Source: Candidatus Hydrogenedentota bacterium (GTDB lineage Bacteria > Hydrogenedentota > Hydrogenedentia > Hydrogenedentales > SLHB01). From it: 10,378 nucleotides of DNA. This document shows positions 5,436-10,378 of this stretch, in pieces. The stretch's first letter is position 1. Every line of letters begins with the position of its first letter. The position numbers were made by a program, and so were the translations under genes. The DNA lies in the NCBI GenBank assembly GCA_007136375.1, contig SLHB01000459.1, positions 1 to 10,378 on the forward strand, read 5' to 3'. The notes beneath the pieces were generated by a model. The model did no database searches and was not told the origin of the DNA. It saw only the letters and a list, made by a program, of their open reading frames with translations.

Positions 5436-6530
5436 CTACCTCGCCGCGCCGCCGAGCCGGGCCAGTACGGCGTCGCGCTCGTCGGGGCTGTTCGCGTTAA
5501 CCAGGGCCTCGGGCCGCTCCGGCGTCAGCCGTTTGATTGGGGAGTTGATCAATACCTTGCGCGGGCAATGATATCCCAGCGCCATGAATTGAAGGAGCCG
5601 GAAGACGCTCTTCGGTTCATAGATGGCGCACAAGGGTTCGGGAAAGCCCTCCCGGGGGCTCTCGTAGGCCGTGGCGGCGCGGAAGGGATCCCGTTGGGCC
5701 ACGAGCGCGCCGAGGGTTTCGCGATCCATGAACGGGAGATCGCAGGCGAGCGTCAGCCAAGCGGCGTCCGGACGCGCCTTCAGGGCTGACAGTACGCCGC
5801 CCATGGGACCCAGGCCCAGGAAAGTGTCTTCAATGCAGTCCACGTCCCGGCTTCCGGCAAGGCCATCGGGGGATTGGCCGGGGCGCACGGAAACATAGAC
5901 CTGGCCGCACCACTCGCCGAGAAGCGCGGCGGCGTGTTCCGCCTGGGGCGCGCCGTGATAATGGATACGGGCCTTGTCCTCGCCCATGCGGAGGCTCTTC
6001 CCGCCCGCCAGCACAAGCCCCAACAGGGGAACCGCCCGGGCGCGCGCTTCGAAGTACGTTTCAATCTGGCGCGCGAGCCCTTCCGATGCGTCCGGCCCCG
6101 GCGAGGGCGGTGCGGCGCAGACGGCCGTACCGCCTTCCGGCGCGGCGGCGCGCTCCGGGATCGCGCCCGGCCCGGTGACGGGGATTGCGTCTACCGGCGG
6201 CTCCGGCAAGGCGTGGAAAACCCAATCGGCGTCCACCATGGGTTGCGAATGGAGGTAGGCGTCATGTTCGGCGGGATAAGAAACCGAGCGAAGGCCGCCG
6301 CGATCCACGCAACGGGCGGCGGCGCCGTCCAGTCCTTGACCGCCAGACTCCGCACCGGCGTTGCAGGCCACGGCGATGCGCCGGCCGCCCCAATCCCGGC
6401 GGAGCAGGCCGGTCATGAGGCCGCTCAACTCCCGGGGAGGCGCGCCGGTAAACGCAAGCTCGAAGGGGTTGAAGCGGAAGGGGCGCATGCGTCCGCGCGG
6501 GCCCTTATCCTCCCGGCAGGTGGTAGTCAT
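5436..6530 (-). CDS. mobA: MobA (molybdenum cofactor guanylyltransferase) with an extra N-terminal MobB-like domain
   Basis: The 364-residue protein is much longer than ordinary MobA (about 190-200). Residues 168-364 are the nucleotidyltransferase: LVLAGGKSLRMGEDKA (172-187), GLGPMGGVLSAL (239-250), LACDLPFM (261-268) and LVNANSPDE (343-351). It transfers GMP (or, in MocA relatives, CMP) to the cofactor. Residues 15 to about 120 form a separate domain, FELAFTGAPPRELSGLMTGLLRR followed by a segment ending ADWVFHALPEPPVDAIPVTG, laid out like MobB but lacking its GKT/S P-loop. A Pro/Ala/Gly-rich linker (120-150) joins the two. I recall similar long MobA proteins in Bacteroidetes, but did not check. 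The ATG at 6530 lies within the moaC 3' end, 5 nt after GGAGG (6540-6536). An internal ATG at 6488 has no such site. Confidence 0.88.
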   Translation of the reverse strand: MTTTCREDKGPRGRMRPFRFNPFELAFTGAPPRELSGLMTGLLRRDWGGRRIAVACNAGAESGGQGLDGAAARCVDRGGLRSVSYPAEHDAYLHSQPMVDADWVFHALPEPPVDAIPVTGPGAIPERAAAPEGGTAVCAAPPSPGPDASEGLARQIETYFEARARAVPLLGLVLAGGKSLRMGEDKARIHYHGAPQAEHAAALLGEWCGQVYVSVRPGQSPDGLAGSRDVDCIEDTFLGLGPMGGVLSALKARPDAAWLTLACDLPFMDRETLGALVAQRDPFRAATAYESPREGFPEPLCAIYEPKSVFRLLQFMALGYHCPRKVLINSPIKRLTPERPEALVNANSPDERDAVLARLGGAAR

Positions 6531-6981
6531 GCTTGCCTCCGGTCTTGCTTAGGAGCTTGGTTTCCCTTATGACGATGCCATGGGACAAGGCCTTGCACAT
6601 GTCGTACACCGTCAGCGCCGCGACGCTGGCGCCCGTCAGGGCCTCCATTTCCACGCCGGTCTTGTGCCGGGCCACGGCGCGGCAACGGATCTCCACGTCG
6701 CCCGCCTCGTTGAAGCCGATGAACACCTTGCAGTCCTCAAGGGGAATCGTGTGGCACAAGGGAATGAGCCCGGCGGTCTGCTTCGCGGCCATGACGCCCG
6801 CCAGAATCGCCGTATCGAACACGGGCCCCTTCTGCGAAGCCAAGGCGCCCGCCCGCAAGGCTTCCGCGGCCTCTGGCGGCAGCGTGACGAGGGCTTGCGC
6901 CTCCGCCGTCCGGAGCGTCGCCTCCTTGCCGCTCACATCCACGGCCTGGGGCCGGTTATCCGCGTCCATGTGGGACAGCAT
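6505..6981 (-). CDS. moaC: MoaC, cyclic pyranopterin monophosphate synthase
   Basis: MoaC converts the MoaA product (3',8-cyclo-GTP) into cPMP. The 158-residue length is normal. Family motifs are complete: KGPVFDTAILAGVMAAKQTAGLIPLCH (51-77) with Lys51 and His77, and KTGVEMEALTGASVAALTVYDMCK (107-130) with Glu111, Glu113, Asp127 and Lys130 at the catalytic positions. It ends TGGKHDYHLPGG. The ATG at 6981 directly follows the moaA TGA (6984-6982), with GGAGG 4 nt upstream inside moaA; a second in-frame ATG at 6969 is possible but too far from that site. Its last 26 nt overlap the mobA start, and mobA's Shine-Dalgarno lies within the moaC coding sequence. Confidence 0.96.
   Translation of the reverse strand: MLSHMDADNRPQAVDVSGKEATLRTAEAQALVTLPPEAAEALRAGALASQKGPVFDTAILAGVMAAKQTAGLIPLCHTIPLEDCKVFIGFNEAGDVEIRCRAVARHKTGVEMEALTGASVAALTVYDMCKALSHGIVIRETKLLSKTGGKHDYHLPGG
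6536..6540 (-). promoter_or_regulatory. Shine-Dalgarno of mobA inside moaC
   Basis: GGAGG read leftward, 5 nt before the mobA ATG at 6530. It decides the long mobA start and so keeps the extra N-terminal domain in the protein. It also implies that ribosomes finishing moaC reload for mobA. Confidence 0.6.
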
Positions 6982-8019
6982 TCAGCCTCCGATCTGATAC
7001 ATTTCTATCCGCCGCCGGGCCGCGGGTTCCGCCGGGCGCCGCGCCCGCAACTCCGAGTAACGGTCGCCGCGGTTTTCCCATACGGCGGCGATGACGCCAG
7101 CGATGTCCGCGTCGGACGCGCCTTGCCGCAGCGGCGTCCGCAGATCCGTTCCGCGCGCGGCGAACAGACACGTGTACAAAACCCCGTCGGCGCCGAGACG
7201 GGCGCGGGTGCACGCCCCACAGAAGGGCGCCGTGACGGATGAAATAAAGCCGATCTCCCCTGCGCCGTCGTCGAAGGCGTAGCGGGCCGCGACTTCGCCG
7301 TGGTAGTTCTCCTCCAGCGGCGTCACGGGATACCGGGCGTGGATCCGCCCCAGCACTTCCCGCGAGGGAACGACGTGATCGCGCCGCCAATCGTTGCAGG
7401 TTCCCACGTCCATATACTCAATAAACCGGAGAATGTGCCCGGTCCAACGAAAATGCTCCACCAATTCCAGCAGCGCGTGGCAATTGACGCCCCGTTGCAC
7501 CACACAGTTGAACTTGATCTCCTGAAACCCGGCCGTCCGCGCCGCGGCGACGCCTTCCAGCACCGGCGCGATCCCGCGCTTGTTTCCGTTCATCCGCCGG
7601 AATAGGCCGTCATCGACGCTGTCCAGGCTCACGGTCAACCGGGAAAGGCCGGCCTCCCGCAGGGCGTGGGCGCACCCGCCCAGGTAGACCCCGTTCGTGG
7701 TGAGGGCCAAGTCGTCCACCTCGCCGATCGCGGCCAAGTCGCGCACGAGGTCGGGAAGTCCCCGGCGCAACAAGGGTTCGCCGCCGGTGATGCGGAGTTT
7801 TCGCGCGCCCAAGGCGGCGAATATGCGGGCGAGCCGGCCGATCTCTTCGAAGGTCAACAGCTCGCCGTTGCGCAAGAACTGGTAGTTCGCGTGGTAGCGC
7901 TCTTCGGGCATGCAATAGGGACAACGGAAGTTGCACTTGTCGATGACGCTGATCCGCAAATCCCGGAGGGGACGGCGCAGCGTGTCGCGAAGGGTCTGTT
8001 GCGCTTCCGTTAATGTCAT
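6982..8019 (-). CDS. moaA: MoaA, GTP 3',8-cyclase (radical SAM)
   Basis: MoaA performs the first committed step, cyclising GTP with S-adenosylmethionine and two [4Fe-4S] clusters. The 345-residue protein has the N-terminal radical-SAM motif CNFRCPYC (Cys29, Cys33, Cys36) and the TGGEPLLR segment (78-85). The C-terminal cluster is Cys267-x2-Cys270-x13-Cys284, with the same spacing as in E. coli MoaA. It ends MYQIGG; the Gly-Gly tail is a conserved functional feature of MoaA. TTNG (107-110), SLDS (131-134) and the C-terminal CGACTRARLGADG are all as expected. The ATG at 8019 is 3 nt past the moeA stop, with a purine-rich AGGGTAAGGG just before it. The stop abuts the moaC ATG. Confidence 0.97.
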   Translation of the reverse strand: MTLTEAQQTLRDTLRRPLRDLRISVIDKCNFRCPYCMPEERYHANYQFLRNGELLTFEEIGRLARIFAALGARKLRITGGEPLLRRGLPDLVRDLAAIGEVDDLALTTNGVYLGGCAHALREAGLSRLTVSLDSVDDGLFRRMNGNKRGIAPVLEGVAAARTAGFQEIKFNCVVQRGVNCHALLELVEHFRWTGHILRFIEYMDVGTCNDWRRDHVVPSREVLGRIHARYPVTPLEENYHGEVAARYAFDDGAGEIGFISSVTAPFCGACTRARLGADGVLYTCLFAARGTDLRTPLRQGASDADIAGVIAAVWENRGDRYSELRARRPAEPAARRRIEMYQIGG

Positions 8020-8022
8020 CCC

Positions 8023-9357
8023 TTACCCTGTCCACCGGTACAACGGAGCGGCATACCCCGCCGGAAATTCGTCTTGGTCCTCGGGCAGTTCCACGAATCC
8101 ATCCGACTCCGCGAGGCCCGCGAAATCGCCGGACGTGTTCACCGGCCGGGGCCACGCCGTTAGTCCGCCGTCTCTTCCCGCCTCGATCCGGACGGGCAAG
8201 AAGTACGTCAACGCCGGCCGGAACGTCACGGCTTCGCCGAGCCGGGCCCATGCCATGGGCGCGGCGGCGCCGCTCACGCCGGCGCTCGCGGCCAGTCGCG
8301 GCAACACATACCGGCGGCAACCCACCAAGGCGGACACGGGGTTGCCCGGCAGGGCGAACACCATCTGTTTCCCGGCGCCGACGCCAAACCACATGGGCTT
8401 GCCCGGCCGCTGCCGGACCTTGTGAAAGACCACTTCCACGCCAAGATCCCGCAACACGGCGGGCACGTAATCGCGCCTGCCCATGGACACCCCGCCCGTC
8501 AGTACCAACACGTTCGCCTCGGCCAAGATTTCCCTCAGCGCCGCGGCCATCGCCGCCGGATCGTCCCGCAGATGGCGCTCCACCGTCTGGGACCAGCCCG
8601 CTTGCAACAACATGGCCCGAAGCGCCGGTCCGTTGGAGCGCCGCACCTCATGGGGCAGGGGCGCCGCCTCCGGCCTCACCAACTCGTCGCCCGTCGTAAT
8701 CACCGCAATGACCGGCTCGGCCGTAACGCACACCTCCGTCTTGCCCACGGACGCCGCAACACCGACGGCGGGCCCATCCAAGCGGCGTCCCGGCGTAAGC
8801 AACGGCGCGCCCGGAGACCGGTCCGACCCTTTCCGGTGCACGCCGAGCCCGGGCGCCAACACGGCGCCGGACGCAATGGTCACGCGGCCGTCACGGACCT
8901 CCGTGTCCTCCACGCGGACAACGCAGTCGCAACCCCTGGGAAGGGCCGCGCCGGTCATCACTTCGATGCACCCGCCGGCGGCGTCTCCGAGAGTCTTGGG
9001 CGCTTCGCCAGCGGCTTGCATGGCCTCGGCCGCGAACGTGCGCGTCCCGGCGGCCCACGCTTCGTGACTCAACGCGTAGCCGTCAACCGTTACGCGGTCA
9101 CACGGAGGCAGGGGGCGGTCCGCCGGCACGGTCTCCCGGAGCACCCGGCCATGGGCGGCGTCCAGGGGACACGTTTCCACGGGAAAGGCGGCCGCTCGCG
9201 CCGCGATGAGGGCGCCGGCCTCTTCCACGCCCACCAAAACGGGATATTCAGGGTCTTTATTATCGCGCTTTATTCTACCTGCTCCCGGCGCCGCGCGCAA
9301 CTCCAGCGCGGCGTCCGCCAAATCATAGCCAACATACGAGAGATTAGTGTCGCACAT
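8023..9357 (-). CDS. moeA: MoeA, molybdopterin molybdenumtransferase (start uncertain)
   Basis: MoeA inserts molybdate into adenylylated molybdopterin. Numbering from the first ATG (444 residues), motifs are PLPPCDRVTVDGYAL (82-96), VMTGAALPRGCD (133-144), VITTGDEL (219-226), SNGPALRAML (241-250), GGVSMGRRDYVP (288-299), RPGKPMWFG (317-325) and LPGNPVSALVG (336-346), followed by the C-terminal beta domain. The DRVTVDGYA loop differs from the common FD-x-SAMDGYA. The first 40 residues do not look like MoeA: their codons have only about half G or C at the third position, falling lowest in codons 25-40, and this DNA contains a promoter-like element (9272-9300). The real start may be TTG 9237, GTG 9234 or GTG 9228, just before GVEEAGALI where MoeA proteins normally begin. 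No candidate has a clear Shine-Dalgarno. Confidence 0.94.
   Translation of the reverse strand: MCDTNLSYVGYDLADAALELRAAPGAGRIKRDNKDPEYPVLVGVEEAGALIAARAAAFPVETCPLDAAHGRVLRETVPADRPLPPCDRVTVDGYALSHEAWAAGTRTFAAEAMQAAGEAPKTLGDAAGGCIEVMTGAALPRGCDCVVRVEDTEVRDGRVTIASGAVLAPGLGVHRKGSDRSPGAPLLTPGRRLDGPAVGVAASVGKTEVCVTAEPVIAVITTGDELVRPEAAPLPHEVRRSNGPALRAMLLQAGWSQTVERHLRDDPAAMAAALREILAEANVLVLTGGVSMGRRDYVPAVLRDLGVEVVFHKVRQRPGKPMWFGVGAGKQMVFALPGNPVSALVGCRRYVLPRLAASAGVSGAAAPMAWARLGEAVTFRPALTYFLPVRIEAGRDGGLTAWPRPVNTSGDFAGLAESDGFVELPEDQDEFPAGYAAPLYRWTG
9272..9300 (-). promoter_or_regulatory. Candidate sigma70-type promoter for the Moco operon
   Basis: On the minus strand TTGCGC (9300-9295, 3/6 to TTGACA) is followed by exactly 17 nt and then TAGAAT (9277-9272, 5/6 to TATAAT). 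An AT-rich run follows (AAAGCGCGATAATAAAG), unusual in this GC-rich setting. Transcription would start near 9265, about 30 nt upstream of the alternative moeA starts at 9237-9228. If real, it shows that the first 40 codons of the longest moeA frame are not translated from this transcript. Confidence 0.4.
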
Positions 9358-9406
9358 CGGAGGGCGTCTTACAAACGGTGGAGCGCCACGCGAGTGAGGC
9401 GGCGCC

Positions 9407-9428
9407 GGGGCGCGGGGACGGGTTGGGG
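9407..9428 (+). other. G-quadruplex motif in the spacer before moeA
   Basis: The plus strand has four G-runs of 4, 4, 3 and 4 bases separated by loops of 3, 2 and 2 nt, a canonical quadruplex-forming pattern. It lies in the 88-nt gap between the metallophosphoesterase stop and the first moeA ATG. The G-rich strand is the template for leftward transcription, so a folded structure could hinder readthrough from the upstream genes. No T-tailed terminator is visible in this gap. Confidence 0.4.
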
Positions 9429-9445
9429 CGCGGCGGAGCGGAGGT

Positions 9446-9964
9446 TCACGGAGCGGCGGCGAGCGCGCCGCGGGGAATGGCGCGTTGGACGCGGATCGCG
9501 CCGTCGACGCCGTGGACGCGGACAGCCACTTCTTGTGGACCGAGATTCAGCATGGCGAAGGAAGCTTCGTGGCCCCGGTCCTGGGGCCGTTTGAGGTGGC
9601 CCGGGTTGAGCCACAGGCTGCCGTTAACCTGCTCGATGGCGGGGGCGTGGGTGTGGCCGTAGATGATGATAGCGGCCTTGCGGCCCTCGGGGCTTAGCTC
9701 TTCCCTCACGTGGACACACGCGAAAGGCAGCCCCGCGTGGACCTCCCGCCACTCGTTGGGAATGTGGGCCTCGTGGTACTCGTCACACCAGAGGCCGGGG
9801 ACCTTGCGGACGGGAACGCCGGAATACCCGAGTTCCTCGGCGTCGCCGTAGTTGTCGCCCGCATGGTAGATGAGTTCGGCGCCGAACTCATCCACCATGC
9901 GGTCCGCGACATGGTGCATGAGCTTCCTGTTGCCATGGGTATCGCTCATTACACCGATAATCAT
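9446..9964 (-). CDS. YfcE/MJ0936-like metallophosphoesterase
   Basis: The 172-residue protein is a small calcineurin-like phosphodiesterase of the YfcE/MJ0936 group, presumably cytoplasmic. Visible motifs are MSDTHGN (Asp8, His10), YHAGDNYGD (Asp37), VHVREE (His85), YGHTHAP (103-109) and WLNPGH (118-123). The segment where family members have GNCD or GNHD, with an Asn metal ligand, reads PGLWCDE here, so that Asn is absent. This may change metal affinity or substrate. The substrate is unknown; members act on cyclic nucleotides or phosphodiesters in vitro. The ATG at 9964 is 3 nt after the stop of the upstream gene, with only a weak ribosome site, so coupling is likely. Nothing links it biochemically to the Moco genes 88 nt downstream. 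Confidence 0.88.
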   Translation of the reverse strand: MIIGVMSDTHGNRKLMHHVADRMVDEFGAELIYHAGDNYGDAEELGYSGVPVRKVPGLWCDEYHEAHIPNEWREVHAGLPFACVHVREELSPEGRKAAIIIYGHTHAPAIEQVNGSLWLNPGHLKRPQDRGHEASFAMLNLGPQEVAVRVHGVDGAIRVQRAIPRGALAAAP

Positions 9965-9967
9965 GGC

Positions 9968-10378
9968 TTATTCCGCGGAATAGGCCTCGTAATGGGCTTC
10001 AACCGTCTCAATATCCAACTCGTCCTCGGACACGAGAATCCGGAAGGTGAACGTCTTCGGCTCGCCGTGCTGCAAGTCGGGCTCGAAGAAGGCGCCAAAC
10101 CGGGCGTAGCGCCGGATGGAGTACATGGGCACGCCCGTGGGGTGGTCCGGCGGGGTCATGTGGGCGACCCAGTAGCGCTGGTCGTTGACCACGGCGCCGC
10201 AGATGACCCACCAAGCGTCGAGGACCTCGTCGTTGTCGATTTCCTCGCCCCCCGGCTGAAGGATATATTCGGTCGTGTCTGCGTGGTCCCCAACTTCCTC
10301 GTGGAGACGGATTTGCATGCCCGCGTGATGGGAGTCGCCGCGAAGCTCGATGTCCTCATGCAGGGCGGTCAGCTCGGA
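9968..10378 (-). CDS. Partial PmoA/DUF6807-family protein (C-terminal part; 5' end beyond the window)
   Basis: The minus-strand frame is open to the right edge, so the first ATG inside the window (10318) is internal and only the last 136 residues are seen. The visible sequence starts SELTALHEDIELRG and contains SHHAGMQIRLHEEV, an EYILQPGG segment, a WWVICGAVVNDQRYWVAHM core, and YSIRRYARFGAFFEPDL leading to FTFRILVSEDELD. The sequence from SHHAGMQIR through a strand like RYWVAHM to RYARFGAFFE matches my memory of the DUF6807 family, annotated as methane oxygenase PmoA in databases. These proteins are common in polymer-degrading environmental bacteria; despite the name, no link to methane oxidation is implied. 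Function is unknown. The stop TAA (9970-9968) is followed after 3 nt by the metallophosphoesterase ATG, so the two are probably in one operon. Confidence 0.65.
   Translation of the reverse strand, partial: SELTALHEDIELRGDSHHAGMQIRLHEEVGDHADTTEYILQPGGEEIDNDEVLDAWWVICGAVVNDQRYWVAHMTPPDHPTGVPMYSIRRYARFGAFFEPDLQHGEPKTFTFRILVSEDELDIETVEAHYEAYSAE

Larger units (their letters stand above)
3569..9357 (-). other. Molybdenum cofactor biosynthesis operon
   Basis: Six same-strand genes run moeA-moaA-moaC-mobA-moaD-(moaE-moeB-rhodanese) with junctions of 3 nt, 0 nt (TGA directly followed by ATG), a 26-nt overlap, 4 nt and 3 nt. Such spacing indicates one transcript with translational coupling. The genes cover most of the pathway from GTP to a dinucleotide form of the cofactor. 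MogA/MoaB (molybdopterin adenylation), a separate MobB and molybdate transport (modABC) are not in the window and may be elsewhere. No Moco riboswitch-like structure was recognised upstream of moeA. Confidence 0.85.

Noticed and set aside
4064..5500. A 478-codon plus-strand open frame opposite the MoaE-MoeB-rhodanese and moaD genes
   Set aside because: It is antisense to genes with clear catalytic motifs, has no recognisable family features, and long antisense frames are expected in GC-rich coding DNA.
8422..9594. A 390-codon plus-strand open frame opposite moeA
   Set aside because: The sequence is rich in Arg, His and Gly with no motifs, and the opposite strand carries all MoeA signatures.
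1..10378. CRISPR arrays, insertion sequences, phage attachment sites, tRNA or rRNA genes
   Set aside because: No regularly spaced direct repeats, no transposase-like frames with terminal inverted repeats, and no RNA-gene signatures were found on either strand.

Overview
This GC-rich bacterial window is dominated by a compact molybdenum cofactor (Moco) biosynthesis operon on the minus strand (about 9357 down to 3569), flanked by catabolic or hydrolytic genes. High third-position GC, a secreted glycosidase-like TIM-barrel protein, an M20 amidohydrolase and a PmoA/DUF6807-type protein fit an environmental polymer-degrading bacterium, perhaps of the PVC or Hydrogenedentes type. That placement is a guess from gene content; there is no rRNA or tRNA to test it.

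Layout. Positions 1-395 (minus) hold the 5' part of an unrecognised membrane protein that runs off the left edge. Positions 396-943 are a long divergent intergenic region with promoter-like and palindromic elements and no convincing gene. A possible 11-codon leader ORF (972-1007, plus) overlaps, by ATGA, the start of a secreted glycosidase-like protein (1004-2176, plus). After a 168-nt gap with two GC-only hairpins comes an M20 amidohydrolase (2345-3538, plus). It is convergent, with a 30-nt gap, to the end of the Moco operon.

The Moco operon, in transcription order, is moeA (9357-8023), moaA (8019-6982), moaC (6981-6505), mobA with an unusual N-terminal domain (6530-5436), moaD (5431-5165) and a three-module MoaE-MoeB-rhodanese fusion (5161-3569). 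Junctions are 3 nt, abutting, a 26-nt overlap, 4 nt and 3 nt, so translational coupling is likely. Together they cover GTP to cPMP (MoaA, MoaC), cPMP to molybdopterin (MoaD with the MoaE module, recharged by the MoeB and rhodanese modules), metal insertion (MoeA) and nucleotide attachment (MobA). No MogA/MoaB-type adenylyltransferase and no stand-alone MobB are present.

Upstream on the same strand are a YfcE/MJ0936-like metallophosphoesterase (9964-9446) and the 3' part of a PmoA/DUF6807-family gene running off the right edge (9968-10378). An 88-nt spacer with a G-quadruplex motif separates this pair from moeA, and a good sigma70-like promoter lies inside the 5' end of the longest moeA frame.

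The most noteworthy items are the MoaE-MoeB-rhodanese fusion with its Cys/His-rich linker, the probable degenerate MobB-like domain on MobA, the unclassified glycosidase-like protein, and the possible coupled leader peptide in front of it.
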